64,000 nt of DNA from Acidocella aromatica (GCF_014201825.1 NZ_JACHFJ010000002.1:62001-126000); one strand, 5' to 3'. Counted from the stretch's first letter, positions 27,041 to 37,023 are shown. Notes: a model not told the origin generated them from the letters alone. A program made the numbers and translations.

Positions 27041-28443
27041 TGGGCAATACACGCATCGAGCATGACGCGCTGGGCGAGGTGGCGGTTTCCGCCGAGCGGC
27101 TCTGGGGCGCGCAAACCCAGCGCAGCCTGGAGAATTTCGTCATCGGGCGGCGCAATTACGTGTGGGGCAGGGCGGTCATCCGCGCTTTCGGCATCCTCAA
27201 GAAAGCCACCGCACAGGCCAATCTCGCCCTCGGCCAGTTGCCTGAGGCCACGACCAGCCTCATCATCGCCGCCGCGCAGGAGGTGATCGACGGCAAATGG
27301 GATGGTGAGTTCCCGCTCGTCGTGTTCCAGACCGGCTCGGGCACCCAGAGCAACATGAATGCCAATGAGGTGATCGCCAACCGCGCCATCCAGATGGCTG
27401 GCGGCGTGCTGGGCAGCAAGACGCCCATCAACCCGAATGACGATGTCAATCGCGGCCAGTCCTCCAATGATACTTTTCCCACCGTCATGCATATCGCGGC
27501 GGTGGAGGCGCTGCATGGGGCGCTGTTCCCGGCGGTGCGGCGTCTGGCCGGTGTGCTGGCGGCCAAGGCGGCGGATTATGCCGGGGTGGTGATGACCGGG
27601 CGGACGCATTTGCAGGATGCCACCCCCATCACGCTCGGGCAGGTAATTTCCGGCTGGCAGGCGCAGCTGGTGGCGGCGCTGGAGGGGATCGAGGCGACGC
27701 TGCCCGGCTTGTATGAACTTGCCATCGGCGGCACGGCTGTGGGTACGGGGCTGAACGCGCACCCCGATTTCGGGAGCAAGGTGGCGGAATTCGTGGCACG
27801 GGAAACGGGGCACCCCTTCCGCACCGCGCCGAATAAATTCGCCGCCCTCTCGGCGCATGACGCGCTGGTTTCGGCCTCGGGCGCGGTGCGCGTGCTGGCC
27901 GGGGCGGCGATGAAGATCGCCAACGATGTTCGCTGGTACGCCTCCGGCCCGCGCACCGGCATAGGCGAGCTGCTGATCCCGGAGAATGAGCCCGGCTCAT
28001 CGATCATGCCCGGCAAGATCAACCCCACCCAGTGCGAGGCGCTGACCCAGGTGGCGGTGCAGGTGTTCGGGCTGGACCATGCCATCGCCTTTGCCGGCAG
28101 CCAGGGCAATTTTCAGCTCAACGTGTTCAAGCCCGTGATGCTGCACGATTTCCTCGACGCCTCCACCCTGCTGGCCGAGGCGCTGGAGAGCTTCATCACC
28201 CATTGCGCCGAGGGCATCGAGCCCGCGCGGGCCAAAATCACCGAGCATCTGGAGAATAACCTGATGCTGGTGACGGCGCTGAACCCGCATATTGGTTATG
28301 AGAAAGCGGCGAAGGTGGCGCTTAAGGCGCATCACGAGGGCCTGACATTGCGCCAGGCGGCGCTGGCGCTGGGCGTGGTCACGCCGGAGCAGTTCGAGAC
28401 CTGGGTCAACCCCGAGGCGATGACGAAGCCTCTGCCCTGCTGA
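27040..28443 (+). CDS. fumC: Class II fumarate hydratase
   Basis: FumC interconverts fumarate and malate in the TCA cycle without an iron-sulfur cluster. The 467-aa protein has all signatures: [43 protein letters not shown] and the family signature [18 protein letters not shown] chose ATG at 27040 over the adjacent GTG at 27037. It is coupled to the preceding small gene. After the stop there is a small hairpin (CATGCG with CGCATG, near 28457) without a T-run. Confidence 0.97.
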   Translation: MGNTRIEHDALGEVAVSAERLWGAQTQRSLENFVIGRRNYVWGRAVIRAFGILKKATAQANLALGQLPEATTSLIIAAAQEVIDGKWDGEFPLVVFQTGSGTQSNMNANEVIANRAIQMAGGVLGSKTPINPNDDVNRGQSSNDTFPTVMHIAAVEALHGALFPAVRRLAGVLAAKAADYAGVVMTGRTHLQDATPITLGQVISGWQAQLVAALEGIEATLPGLYELAIGGTAVGTGLNAHPDFGSKVAEFVARETGHPFRTAPNKFAALSAHDALVSASGAVRVLAGAAMKIANDVRWYASGPRTGIGELLIPENEPGSSIMPGKINPTQCEALTQVAVQVFGLDHAIAFAGSQGNFQLNVFKPVMLHDFLDASTLLAEALESFITHCAEGIEPARAKITEHLENNLMLVTALNPHIGYEKAAKVALKAHHEGLTLRQAALALGVVTPEQFETWVNPEAMTKPLPC

Positions 28444-28510
28444 GCCTTGTTTTGGCATGCGCCACGCGCATGTGGTAGAGCGGAGCAATACGACAGACTA
28501 GGATGTTTTG

Positions 28511-29314
28511 ATGATGGATGGCGGCGCCGAATCCAGGCGGATTGTACTTCATAAGCCGGAGGATTTCGCTCCGATGCGCGCGGCGGGCCGCTTGGCCGCC
28601 GAGACCTTGGACATGATCGGCGAGCATGTCGTCCCCGGTGTGACCACCGAGGAGCTGAACCAGATCTGCCACGACTTCATCATTGCCCATAACGCCATCC
28701 CGGCGCCGCTGAACTATCGCGGCTTCCCGAAGTCGATCTGCACCTCGATCAATCATGTGGTCTGCCACGGCATTCCCGGCGAGAAGAAACTGCTGGACGG
28801 TGACATCGTGAATATCGACGTCACGGTGATCCTGGACGGCTGGTACGGTGATTCCAGCCGCATGTACGTGGCGGGCACGGTGAATACCCGTGCGAAGCGG
28901 CTCATCGAGGTGACGTATGAGTCGATGATGCGCGGCATCGCCCAGGTGAAGCCGGGCAATACCTTTGGCGATATCGGCTATGCCATCCAGAGTTATGTCG
29001 AGGCGCAGCGTTTCTCCGTGGTGCGGGATTTCTGCGGCCACGGCATTGGCCGCACCTTCCACGCCCCGCCGAACGTGCTGCATTTCGGCCGCAAGGGCGA
29101 GGGGGCGGTGCTCAAGCCCGGCATGTTCTTCACCATCGAGCCGATGGTGAATGTGGGCCGTCCCGAGGTGAAGGTGCTGGACGATGGCTGGACAGCCGTG
29201 ACCCGCGACCGCACGCTCTCGGCGCAGTTCGAGCACATGGTGGGAGTGACGGAAACCGGGGTGGAAATCTTCACCCTCTCGCCCAAGGGCTACACGGTTC
29301 CGCCTTACGTTTAA
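28511..29314 (+). CDS. map: Type I methionine aminopeptidase
   Basis: Map removes the initiator Met from nascent proteins. The 267-aa protein keeps the five metal ligands: the two Asp in VNIDVTVILDGWYGDSS, His in CGHGIGRTFHAPPN, Glu in FTIEPMVNVG and Glu near the end (QFEHMVGVTE). The start at 28511 follows AGGA at a spacing of about seven bases; the next codon is also ATG. A bidirectional terminator follows. Confidence 0.96.
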   Translation: MMDGGAESRRIVLHKPEDFAPMRAAGRLAAETLDMIGEHVVPGVTTEELNQICHDFIIAHNAIPAPLNYRGFPKSICTSINHVVCHGIPGEKKLLDGDIVNIDVTVILDGWYGDSSRMYVAGTVNTRAKRLIEVTYESMMRGIAQVKPGNTFGDIGYAIQSYVEAQRFSVVRDFCGHGIGRTFHAPPNVLHFGRKGEGAVLKPGMFFTIEPMVNVGRPEVKVLDDGWTAVTRDRTLSAQFEHMVGVTETGVEIFTLSPKGYTVPPYV

Positions 29315-29325
29315 AAAAGGCGCAC

Positions 29326-29360
29326 AAAAAAACCGGCGGGGTTTGGCCCCGCCGGTTTTT
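29326..29360. terminator. Bidirectional intrinsic terminator between map and hpf
   Basis: A nine-pair stem (CCGGCGGGG with CCCCGCCGG, five-base loop) is flanked by seven A on the left and five T on the right. It serves both map and the convergent hpf. Confidence 0.92.
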
Positions 29361-29364
29361 CGTT

Positions 29365-29967
29365 TCAGGCCCCGGTGCCGGGGTCGATCCAGCCGACATG
29401 CCCATCGGCCCGGCGATACACCACGTTGAGCTGGCCGTTCTTGGCGTTGCGGAACATCAGCACCGGCTGGAACGCCAGATCCATCTTCATCACCGCGTCG
29501 CGGACCGAGAGCGTCTCGATCGCGGTAGCGGACTCGGCGATGACCGCGGCGTGCAGCGCCTCGTCATGGACCACCGGTGCGGCCTCGGCCTCGTGTTCAT
29601 GCTCGGGCTCGGCCTCGTGCTTCAGCACGTATTGCGTGCCGGACTCGGGCTTGGCGCGGGTGCCGTTGTCGCGAGCATGCTGGGAAACGCGGCGGCGGTA
29701 GCGGCGCAGTCGGGTGGCAATATGCTCGGCGGCATCGTCGAAGGCGCCGTGCGCGTCGGCGGCCTCACCCTCGCCGCGCACGGTAATCCCGCGCCCGGCA
29801 TGGAGGTTGATGTCGCACGTGAAGAAGCTACGGGCTTTGCTGAACGTAACCTGCGCTTCCAGCGCCTGGTCGAAATACTTGTTCGTGATGGTGTCCAGCG
29901 CCTTGTTCACATGAACGCGCAGTGCATCCGACAATTCGACTTGTTTGCCTGAGACCTTTAATTGCAT
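29365..29967 (-). CDS. hpf: Long-form ribosome hibernation promoting factor
   Basis: Long HPF binds the 30S subunit and pairs ribosomes into inactive 100S dimers in stationary phase. The 200-aa protein has the N-terminal ribosome-binding domain (about 1-110, starting MQLKVSGKQVELSDALR). A charged Glu/His-rich linker (about 115-140) and the C-terminal dimerisation domain (KMDLAFQPVLMFRNAKNGQLNVVYRR, about 152-195) follow. The gene lies next to rpoN, the typical place for hpf. Confidence 0.94.
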   Translation of the reverse strand: MQLKVSGKQVELSDALRVHVNKALDTITNKYFDQALEAQVTFSKARSFFTCDINLHAGRGITVRGEGEAADAHGAFDDAAEHIATRLRRYRRRVSQHARDNGTRAKPESGTQYVLKHEAEPEHEHEAEAAPVVHDEALHAAVIAESATAIETLSVRDAVMKMDLAFQPVLMFRNAKNGQLNVVYRRADGHVGWIDPGTGA

Positions 29968-30020
29968 GGTCTTCTCCCGACTAGAGTGGCTCGTTTTATA
30001 AGGGCCTCCTTAAGCCCCCG

Positions 30021-31514
30021 TTACGCGGGCTGCTTCTCCCGCTTTCGTTGCGCCGAGCCTGGTATACGCAACGCTTCCCGGTATTTGGCCACGGTCCTCC
30101 GTGCTATGTCTATGCCTTCTTTTTGCAATAGTGCTGCGATGGCATCGTCTGACAAAATATTTTTTGGTTCCTCTCCGGCGATGATCTGCCCCACTCGGTA
30201 GCGCACCGTCTCGGCGGAGTGCATCTCGCCGTTCGCCCCGGCAAGGGCGGTGGTGAAGAAAAATTTCAGCTCGAAAATCCCGCGCGGCGTGGCGATGGAT
30301 TTGTTGGAGGTCACGCGGCTGACCGTGCTCTCGTGCAGTTCCACCTCGGCGGCGATGTCGCGCAGGGTGAGCGGGCGTAAGTGCGAGATGCCGTGGCGGA
30401 AGAAGCCATCCTGGCGGCGGACGATCTCGGCAGAGACTCGTAAGATGGTTTGCGCGCGGGATTCGAGCGCCTTCACCAGCCAGGTGGCATTCTGCATCTG
30501 CTCGGAGAGGAAGCCGCGGGTATCACGCGAGGCGGAGGCCAACATCCGAGCATGGAAGCCGCGCCGGATGAGCAAACGCGGCATGGTCTCGGGGTTGATC
30601 TCCAGCAGCCAGTCGCTTTGACCTTCCTCGGTGACGGGGGCAGGGCGCATCAGCACGTCGGGGATCAGCGGGCGCAGGGGTTCGGTGTCGAACCCGGTGC
30701 CGGGCTTCGGGTCGAGGCGCTTCAGTTCTGCCACCATGTCGGCCAGATCCTCGGCATCCACGCCGCAGACCTCCAGCAAAGCCCGCATTTCACGCCGCGC
30801 CAGCATTTCCAGATTGTTCAGCAGGGCTTGCATCGCCGGGTCGAGCCGGTTTTTCTCGGCGAGCTGGGCCGCCAGACATTCCGAGAGATTGACCGCGAAC
30901 AGCCCGGCCGGATCGAGGCGCATCATCTTCGCCCGCACGGCCTCCAACTGCTCCAGGCTTACACCGAGAACCGACGCGATGGCCTCGGGGGCGTCGGCCA
31001 GCCGACCGGCGGCGTCCAGCGAGGCGATCAGCGCCGCCGCGATGGCCAGCTCCGCGCGGGTGGAAAAGGTAAGCCGTACCTGCTGCTCCAGATGCTCGCG
31101 CAGATTAGGCTTTTCCGCGCCGAGCGCGTCCACGGGGTTCCAGTCGTCATCCCCGCCAGCCATGCCGCCACCGTAGCCATCGGCGCCGGTGCCTGCGTCA
31201 TACACATTGCTGACATCGATATCGAGCGGTGCCTTGTCGGCATCGGGCATCATCCCGCTGCTGGCGAAGCTGGCGGCATCCGGCATTTCCGGTTCCGTCG
31301 GAACAGGAGCCGGAGTTTCCATCGTGGTTATGCTGGCACTATCATTATCTCGCTCAAGTAGCGGATTTTTAAGTAACTCCTCCTCGATAAAGGCGCTCGC
31401 CTCGAGGTTCGAGAATTGCAGCAACTGGATGGCCTGCCGCAATTGCGGGGTCATCACCAGCGATTGCGATTGCCGCAGGTCGAGGCGCGGCCCGAAGGAT
31501 GGAGCAAGAGCCAT
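30021..31514 (-). CDS. rpoN: RNA polymerase sigma-54 factor RpoN
   Basis: Sigma-54 directs transcription from -24/-12 promoters together with enhancer-binding ATPases. The 497-aa protein has the Gln/Leu-rich activator region (LRQSQSLVMTPQLRQAIQLL, residues 12-31), an acidic variable region (about 60-125), the core-binding domain (about 130-300) and the DNA-binding part. The RpoN box region reads ARRTVAKYREALRIPGSAQR near the C-terminus. It lies 100 bases after lptB on the same strand. Confidence 0.96.
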   Translation of the reverse strand: MALAPSFGPRLDLRQSQSLVMTPQLRQAIQLLQFSNLEASAFIEEELLKNPLLERDNDSASITTMETPAPVPTEPEMPDAASFASSGMMPDADKAPLDIDVSNVYDAGTGADGYGGGMAGGDDDWNPVDALGAEKPNLREHLEQQVRLTFSTRAELAIAAALIASLDAAGRLADAPEAIASVLGVSLEQLEAVRAKMMRLDPAGLFAVNLSECLAAQLAEKNRLDPAMQALLNNLEMLARREMRALLEVCGVDAEDLADMVAELKRLDPKPGTGFDTEPLRPLIPDVLMRPAPVTEEGQSDWLLEINPETMPRLLIRRGFHARMLASASRDTRGFLSEQMQNATWLVKALESRAQTILRVSAEIVRRQDGFFRHGISHLRPLTLRDIAAEVELHESTVSRVTSNKSIATPRGIFELKFFFTTALAGANGEMHSAETVRYRVGQIIAGEEPKNILSDDAIAALLQKEGIDIARRTVAKYREALRIPGSAQRKREKQPA

Positions 31515-31614
31515 GCCAAAAGGCTAGTGCGTTTTCAGCCGCTTTCCAAGAGGCTTGGCCCGGAAACTGCATAGGTAGCAACGCAGGTGCACAAAACCCG
31601 CGCGCAAACCGGCT

Positions 31615-32364
31615 CTACAGGCTGAATTTCTCGCCCAGATACACGCGGCGCACATCTTCGTGCGCCACCACCTGCTCGGGGTTGCCTTCCATCAGCACTT
31701 GACCGTCATACAGGATGTAAGCGCGGTCGATGATCTCCAGCGTCTCGCGTACGTTATGGTCGGTGATCAGCACGCCAAGGCCGCGATGCTTGAGATGCGA
31801 GACAAGGTCGCGGATCTCGCCCACGGCGATGGGGTCGATGCCCGCCAGCGGCTCGTCGAGCAGGATGTAATTCGGCCCGGTGGCCAAGGCACGCGCGATT
31901 TCCACGCGGCGGCGCTCACCGCCCGAGAGAGCCAGCGCAGGTGTGCGGCGCAGATGTGAGATGCTGAACTCCGCCAGCAGCGCGCCGAGGATATCCTCGC
32001 GCTTGTCGCGGTCTGGCTCCACCACTTCCAGCACGGCCATGATGTTCTGTTCGACATTCAGGCCGCGGAACACGCTGGCCTCCTGCGGCAGATAGCCGAT
32101 GCCAAGCCGCGCTCGACGGTACATCGGCAGGCTGGAGATTTCCGCGCCGTCGAGTGAGATGGTGCCGCTATCGGGGGCGATCAGCCCGACGATCATATAA
32201 AAGGTGGTGGTTTTGCCCGCACCGTTGGGGCCGAGCAGGCCCACGGCCTCGCCGCGCTTTACCGAGAGCGAGACATTGCGCACCACGGGGCGCTTTTTAT
32301 AGCGCTTGCCGAGCCCGGTGGCGACGAGCCCGTCATGGTTGGCCGCTGGGGATGTAACGCTCAT
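31615..32364 (-). CDS. lptB: LPS export ABC transporter ATP-binding protein LptB
   Basis: LptB is the cytoplasmic ATPase of the LptBFG complex that extracts LPS from the inner membrane. The 249-aa protein has Walker [19 protein letters not shown], the Q-loop in [12 protein letters not shown], the ABC signature [15 protein letters not shown], Walker [14 protein letters not shown] and the H-loop [10 protein letters not shown]. Its start overlaps the lptA stop by four bases. lptF and lptG are not in the window. Confidence 0.97.
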   Translation of the reverse strand: MSVTSPAANHDGLVATGLGKRYKKRPVVRNVSLSVKRGEAVGLLGPNGAGKTTTFYMIVGLIAPDSGTISLDGAEISSLPMYRRARLGIGYLPQEASVFRGLNVEQNIMAVLEVVEPDRDKREDILGALLAEFSISHLRRTPALALSGGERRRVEIARALATGPNYILLDEPLAGIDPIAVGEIRDLVSHLKHRGLGVLITDHNVRETLEIIDRAYILYDGQVLMEGNPEQVVAHEDVRRVYLGEKFSL

Positions 32365-33275
32365 TGGCTGGCTCCGCCGCCGGAATTGGGAACAATAACG
32401 CCGGAAACCTGCCCACCCGGTGCGGCGAGCAGCGTCGCCACGCCGGTCTTCATATTCACTAGCGCGTCGGCGCCGGCCAGCTCATTTGGCCCGTGGATGA
32501 TATGCACATTGCCGCCAAGCCGAGCCTGTTGGGTGGGGGGCAGATATACGCCGGAATCGCCGGTGGTGGTGTCGGTCTGGGTCTTGATGACGACATGGCC
32601 GACGGCCTCAACCTTTTGCAATTGGCCGGTATTGCTCATATCGGGGGAGGTGCCGGTGGCCGGGGCTTGCGGGGTGGCGCTGAGATAGCCGGTAATGACA
32701 TCGGCGGCGATGGAGCGACCGTCATTCGTGACGATCAGCGCATCGCCACGCGCCACCGCCATGTGCTTGCCGGAATAGTATTCCACCGATTCCTTGGCGG
32801 TGATGGTGTCTTGCGGCGTGGTCAGCTTCAGCGCCCCGCCGGTGAGCACCAGCACCTGGCTGTCCATGCTGTAAACGGCGCGGTCGCCCCAGGCGTTGTC
32901 GGTGGCGGTGTAGATATGCACATGGCCGACGGCTTCCAGCTCGTACAGCTCGCCGCCGCCCTGTTCCAGCTCGGAGGCGGCGGGTGCCGCCGCGTTGCCG
33001 CCGGCGGGCGGAGTGGTGCTGGCTGGTGCCGCAGTCCCCTGCTTCTTACGGTAGTGTGCCACCAGTTCATCCGCCACCACGGTGACGTTGCCGCGCACCG
33101 CCTTGGCGCCGCCGGTGGCGGTGATGGTCTGGCTATCCTGCGACCAGGTGATGCCCTGGGCCGCCGAGATGTTTACCGGCTGCGGCGCGGCACCGGGCGG
33201 GCCGCCGAGGTCCAGATTTTGCGCGGCGGCGGGGGCGGCAAGAAGCACCGCGAGGGGGAAGAGGAAAAATTTCAT
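32361..33275 (-). CDS. lptA: LPS transport periplasmic protein LptA
   Basis: LptA forms the beta-jellyroll bridge that carries LPS across the periplasm. The 304-aa protein has a signal peptide ([15 protein letters not shown]), OstA-type strands ([25 protein letters not shown]) and two repeats of the form AVGHVHIYT and AVGHVVIKT. At about 185 residues E. coli LptA is much shorter. The excess is an Ala/Pro-rich insert (about 85-105), a second insert (about 205-220) and a Gly-rich C-terminus. Both ends overlap neighbours by four bases (lptC, lptB). Confidence 0.9.
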   Translation of the reverse strand: MKFFLFPLAVLLAAPAAAQNLDLGGPPGAAPQPVNISAAQGITWSQDSQTITATGGAKAVRGNVTVVADELVAHYRKKQGTAAPASTTPPAGGNAAAPAASELEQGGGELYELEAVGHVHIYTATDNAWGDRAVYSMDSQVLVLTGGALKLTTPQDTITAKESVEYYSGKHMAVARGDALIVTNDGRSIAADVITGYLSATPQAPATGTSPDMSNTGQLQKVEAVGHVVIKTQTDTTTGDSGVYLPPTQQARLGGNVHIIHGPNELAGADALVNMKTGVATLLAAPGGQVSGVIVPNSGGGASQ

Positions 33276-33925
33276 TGCGCCTGCATCAGGGTCAGCGTGG
33301 CGGGGCCGATAAAGGTGACCTGCGCGCCATTCCCGGTGAGGGAAAAACCATTGGCGGCATTGAGGGTGCCGAATGGCCCCTGCACCTGTACGGGGTCGGA
33401 GGAGCTGGCACTGCCCGCGCGTAAATCGATCACCGCGTGCGGGGCAGTCATGGTCGTGCCGTCGTTGCGGTAGAGCGTGACATTGCCGGAAAGGGCCAGC
33501 GTGTCGGCCTGTTGCTGGTACAGCCCGGTATCGGCTTTCAGCATCAGCCAGGCGCCCGATTTCAGTGTGATATCGCCCGCTGGATTGGTCAGCGCCACGT
33601 TATCGCCGTCCTGCTCCACGGCGGTGTCGGCGGTCACGGTAAAGGGCTGCCCGTTCTGGTCGGTGCCGTGATACTTGGCCCCCAGCAGGCGAGAGGCCGG
33701 GGTGGATCCCCCATTGGCCTGCACATGATAAGAGACGCGGTCGGCATCCGGGCCGGAGCGCCAATAGGGCGCCAGGGCGAGCGCCACCAGCAGCAGTGCG
33801 GCGGCGGCGGGGAGTAGCTTTTTTAGCAGTGAGACACGGGAATGGTGGCGCGTGAGCTTGGCCGGATTTTCGGCATCGCGCCGCCGGATATTCTCGATCA
33901 AGTTCTGCCGGCTCGGCGGACTCAT
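33272..33925 (-). CDS. lptC: LPS export protein LptC
   Basis: LptC is a bitopic protein that passes LPS from LptBFG to LptA. The 217-aa product has a basic cytoplasmic N-terminus, one membrane helix (about 34-52, KLLPAAAALLLVALALAP), and an OstA-like periplasmic domain (VSYHVQANGG to the C-terminus). Four-base overlaps with kdsD and lptA show an operon. Confidence 0.9.
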   Translation of the reverse strand: MSPPSRQNLIENIRRRDAENPAKLTRHHSRVSLLKKLLPAAAALLLVALALAPYWRSGPDADRVSYHVQANGGSTPASRLLGAKYHGTDQNGQPFTVTADTAVEQDGDNVALTNPAGDITLKSGAWLMLKADTGLYQQQADTLALSGNVTLYRNDGTTMTAPHAVIDLRAGSASSSDPVQVQGPFGTLNAANGFSLTGNGAQVTFIGPATLTLMQAQ

Positions 33926-34932
33926 ACGAAGCCCGCCCGCAGCAGGTCGTGAATATGCAGGATACCGCGCACCATGTTGCCGTCATCTACCACAAATAAG
34001 GCGGTAACAGGGCGGGCGGGCGCATTCATCTGGTGCAGCGCGTCCTCCGCCAGCGCCTCGGGGGCGATGCTCTTTGGGCTGCGGTTCATGATTTCATCCA
34101 CCGGGCGGGAGAGGAGCGTCGGGCTCATGGCGCGGCGGAGGTCGCCATCCGTCACCACGCCGAGCAGGCGCCGCGCCTCATCCACCACGCCGAGCAGGCC
34201 GAAGCGCTTGGCGGTCATGGTGATCAGCGCCCTGTCCATGGTGGTGCCGGGAAGCACCAGAGGCAGTTCCTCGTCCTGGTGCATCAGCTCACGCACGCGC
34301 TTGAGCCGCGCGCCGAGCTTGCCGCCGGGGTGGAAGTCGCGGAAATCCTTGGCCGAGAAGCCGCGCCGGTCAAGCAGCGCCACGGCGATGGCATCGCCGA
34401 GGGCCATCTGCATGGTGGTGCTGGTGGTGGGGGCGAGGCCGATCGGCCCGGCCTCGGGCGCCGGGGGGAGCAGCAGCGGAATATCGGCGGCCTGGCCGAG
34501 TGTGCTTTCCGCCACCGAGGTAATGCCGATCAGCGGCAGGCCGATGCGTTTGGCGTGGCCGACAATCGCCGCCAGCTCCTGCGCCTCGCCGGAATTGGAA
34601 AGGGCGATCACCGTGTCCCCGGGCACGATCATGCCGAGATCGCCATGCGCGGCCTCGGCCGGATGCACGAACAAAGCAGGGGTGCCGGTGGAGGCCATGG
34701 TTGCGGCGATTTTGCGCGCCACATGGCCGGATTTGCCCATGCCGGTAACGACGACGCGACCAGTGACGGCGAGCAGCGTGTCGATAGCCGCGAGGAATTT
34801 CCCGCCCAGCGAGTCCGCGAGCGCGGTAAGGGCGGCGGCCTCGGTGGCCAGCACGTCCCGGGCAATATGCAGGGTGGTCTCACCGTGACTCATGAGCGGC
34901 ATATGAACAGCGCCACCGCCAAGGTCAACCAT
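33922..34932 (-). CDS. kdsD: Arabinose-5-phosphate isomerase KdsD
   Basis: KdsD converts ribulose 5-phosphate to arabinose 5-phosphate, the first step to Kdo for the LPS core. I chose ATG at 34932 (336 aa), which follows AAAGG just after the rnd stop; ATG codons at 34902 and 34893 are alternatives. The protein has a SIS domain (about 40-175, VVVTGMGKSGHVARKIAATM and NSGEAQELAAIV) and a CBS pair (about 205-336, including GVVTDGDLRRAM). The length matches the family (about 330). Confidence 0.94.
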   Translation of the reverse strand: MVDLGGGAVHMPLMSHGETTLHIARDVLATEAAALTALADSLGGKFLAAIDTLLAVTGRVVVTGMGKSGHVARKIAATMASTGTPALFVHPAEAAHGDLGMIVPGDTVIALSNSGEAQELAAIVGHAKRIGLPLIGITSVAESTLGQAADIPLLLPPAPEAGPIGLAPTTSTTMQMALGDAIAVALLDRRGFSAKDFRDFHPGGKLGARLKRVRELMHQDEELPLVLPGTTMDRALITMTAKRFGLLGVVDEARRLLGVVTDGDLRRAMSPTLLSRPVDEIMNRSPKSIAPEALAEDALHQMNAPARPVTALFVVDDGNMVRGILHIHDLLRAGFV

Positions 34933-34939
34933 GGCACCT

Positions 34940-35569
34940 TTAATGAGCGAACAGGTCAGGGTCCTGGTAGCCGAGCAGGTCGAGCTTGGCGCGGGTGGGC
35001 AGGAAGTCATACGCCGCCTGGGCGATGGCGAGGCGATTCTCGCGGATCAGCAGCGCCTTCAATCGCGCCCAGATGGCATGCAGGTACAGCACATCCGACG
35101 CCGCATAGGCGAGCTGCTCGGGTGTGAGGTCGGCGGCCCCCCAATCGCTGCTCTGCTGCTGCTTGGAAATATCCACGCCCGCGAGGTCCCGGCACAGCTC
35201 TTTCAGCCCGTGGCGGTCGGTATAGGTACGCACCAGCTTGGAGGCGATTTTCGTGCAGATCACCGGGGCGGTGACCACGCCGAGGCCGTTTTCCAGCGCC
35301 GCGATATCGAACCGCGCGAAATGGAAGAGCTTAGTGACGTTGGGATTGGTGAGCAGGGCTCTGAGGTTCGGGCAATCAGCGCCGCGCCCGCCGAGGGAAG
35401 GAGGGATGATCTGCACCAGATGCGCCGTGCCGTCGCCGCTGGAGAGCTGCACGAGGCAAAGCCGGTCTCGCCGCGGGTCCAGGCCCATTGTCTCGGTATC
35501 GATGGCCACAATCGGGCCAAGATCAAGACCAGCCTGCAGATCGTGCTTGTGCAGCTGGATCCCGTTCAT
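34940..35569 (-). CDS. rnd: Ribonuclease D, short form
   Basis: This DEDD-type 3'-5' exoribonuclease would act in tRNA and stable RNA maturation. The 209-aa protein is only the catalytic domain. Visible residues are Asp and Glu in IVAIDTETMGLDP, Asp in FHFARFDIAALE, and the Tyr-Asp pair in AYAASDVLYLHAIW (DEDDy class). The two HRDC domains of E. coli RNase D (375 aa) are absent, as is common in alphaproteobacterial short forms. The start follows AAGGTG at seven bases. The gene leads into kdsD with a seven-base gap. Confidence 0.9.
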   Translation of the reverse strand: MNGIQLHKHDLQAGLDLGPIVAIDTETMGLDPRRDRLCLVQLSSGDGTAHLVQIIPPSLGGRGADCPNLRALLTNPNVTKLFHFARFDIAALENGLGVVTAPVICTKIASKLVRTYTDRHGLKELCRDLAGVDISKQQQSSDWGAADLTPEQLAYAASDVLYLHAIWARLKALLIRENRLAIAQAAYDFLPTRAKLDLLGYQDPDLFAH

Positions 35570-35598
35570 ATTTTCACCTTGGATTTTCTGAGAAAAAA

Positions 35599-35685
35599 TG
35601 GTGCCCAGGAGAGGACTCGAACCTCCACGCCCTTGCGAGCGCTAGCACCTGAAGCTAGTGCGTCTACCAATTCCGCCACCTGGGC
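35599..35685 (-). tRNA. tRNA-Leu (anticodon CAG)
   Basis: On the minus strand the 87-base class II tRNA has acceptor stem GCCCAGG with CCTGGGC, an anticodon stem CTAGC/GCTAG with loop TTCAGGT holding CAG (reads CUG), a long variable arm, the T-loop GGTTCGAGTCC, discriminator A and encoded CCA. CUG is the dominant Leu codon in this GC-rich genome. Confidence 0.97.
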
Positions 35686-35755
35686 TTTACCATTTTTCGC
35701 GCCGCCCGGCTGCTAACCGGTTCGGAGCGGCGATGCCGAAGCATCGTGGGACCGG

Positions 35756-35784
35756 CGTTTAAATGTCCTTGAGAACGACGTCAA
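35756..35784 (-). promoter_or_regulatory. Possible promoter of tRNA-Leu(CAG)
   Basis: On the minus strand TTGACG (35779-35784) and TAAACG (35756-35761) are 17 bases apart. Transcription would begin about 65 bases before the mature tRNA. The -35 is good, the -10 weak. Confidence 0.4.
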
Positions 35785-35791
35785 CCCACGC

Positions 35792-35820
35792 TTGAGACAT
35801 ATTGCGTCCGGGCCTACAAC
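35792..35820 (+). promoter_or_regulatory. Probable promoter of the NDUFA9-like gene
   Basis: TTGAGA (35792-35797) and TACAAC (35815-35820) are separated by 17 bases and lie about 50 bases before the ATG at 35871. It is divergent from the tRNA-Leu promoter in the same intergenic space. Confidence 0.5.
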
Positions 35821-35870
35821 GAACAGGCGAAAAAACGAGAACCTAAACACCATAAAAAGCGAGGTTTTGC

Positions 35871-36821
35871 ATGGCTTCCAACCGTAAAATCGCAACTGTT
35901 TTCGGCGGCTCAGGATTTTTGGGCCGCTATGTTGTGCAGCGCCTCGCGGAACGGGGGTACAGTGTTCGAATCGGTGTCCGGGACCCGGAATCGGCGAAAA
36001 TTCTTCAGCCGATGGGTGATGTCGGGCAGATCGTGCCGCTCGGCGCCCCGGTGACGGATGAGGCTGCCGTAACCCGCGCGGTCGAGGATGCGGAGCTTGT
36101 CATCAACCTCACGGGCATTCTGGCGGAGCGCCGTAAGGGCGAATTTTTCCGCACCCATGTGGATGGCGCGGGGCGAATCGCCCGTCTCGCGCGCATGGCG
36201 GGGGCAGCGCAGCTTATTTACATATCCGCCATCGGCGCGGATGCGGCGAGCGCCAGCCAGTACGGGCAGAGCAAGGCGCAGGGCGAGGCTGCGGTGCGCG
36301 GCGCCTTTCCCAGGGCGGTGATCCTGCGCCCCTCTATTATGTTCGGTCCCGAGGATAATTTCTTCAACCGCTTCGCCGCGATGGCGGGCATCCTTCCGGT
36401 GTTGCCCATCGTTCACGGGGAGACAAAATTCCAGCCGGTCTATGTGGGCGATGTCGCGGATGCCGCAATCGCCACCATCGACGGCCATGCCGGGCAGACT
36501 TTCGAGCTTGGCGGGCCGGAGGTGAGAAGCTTCATCGAGCTGCTGAGGATGATGTTGGAGATGATCGGGCGCTCCCGCGCGATATGGGACATGCCGGTGG
36601 GATTGGCTCGGCTGCAGGCGAGCATCCTGGAGCATCTGCCTGGCAAGCTGCTGACCAATGACCAGATCAGTATGCTGGCACGTGACAATGTGGTGGCAAC
36701 CGGCGCGCCGGGGCTGGAGAGTCTGGGCATCGCCCCCACGCGGATGGACATGATTCTACCCAGCTATCTTGCCCGCTACCGCGAGGGCGGGAAGGGGCGG
36801 GAAGCCGCTTTTCAGGAATAG
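35871..36821 (+). CDS. NDUFA9-like NAD(P)-binding protein (complex I associated)
   Basis: The 316-aa protein is an atypical short-chain dehydrogenase with a Rossmann motif VFGGSGFLGRYVVQRL (residues 9-24) and the segment VILRPSIMFGPEDNFFNRF, characteristic of the NDUFA9/39-kDa subunit group. In mitochondria this protein is an accessory subunit of complex I. In alphaproteobacteria the homologue is encoded alone, and its role in complex I or in quinone or lipid metabolism is unsettled. No nuo genes are nearby. Confidence 0.85.
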   Translation: MASNRKIATVFGGSGFLGRYVVQRLAERGYSVRIGVRDPESAKILQPMGDVGQIVPLGAPVTDEAAVTRAVEDAELVINLTGILAERRKGEFFRTHVDGAGRIARLARMAGAAQLIYISAIGADAASASQYGQSKAQGEAAVRGAFPRAVILRPSIMFGPEDNFFNRFAAMAGILPVLPIVHGETKFQPVYVGDVADAAIATIDGHAGQTFELGGPEVRSFIELLRMMLEMIGRSRAIWDMPVGLARLQASILEHLPGKLLTNDQISMLARDNVVATGAPGLESLGIAPTRMDMILPSYLARYREGGKGREAAFQE

Positions 36822-37023
36822 TACAAAATTCGGACCTATTATCGACAGGGCGGCATAAGAAAACCCGGCATATTTCAGTGTCTTTTGGAAAATAGGTATC
36901 GTATCGTGACCTAATGTGAAAAAAATGCTGGTAATCCGCCAACATCGTGGGTAATAGCAACTTGCATTCAACCCGGAGGGCGGCGCCGATTTGCGCCGTC
37001 CCGTTTTTGACGAGGCGGAGTCC
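36822..37023 (+). other. Intergenic region upstream of gltD
   Basis: This 202-base spacer is AT-richer than its surroundings in its first 120 bases and should hold the gltDB promoter. I could not define a convincing -35/-10 pair or a -24/-12 sigma-54 site by eye. No gene is seen. Confidence 0.4.

Noticed and set aside
28457-28473. CATGCG/CGCATG hairpin after fumC as a terminator
   Set aside because: Six-pair stem without a T-run; too weak to call a terminator.
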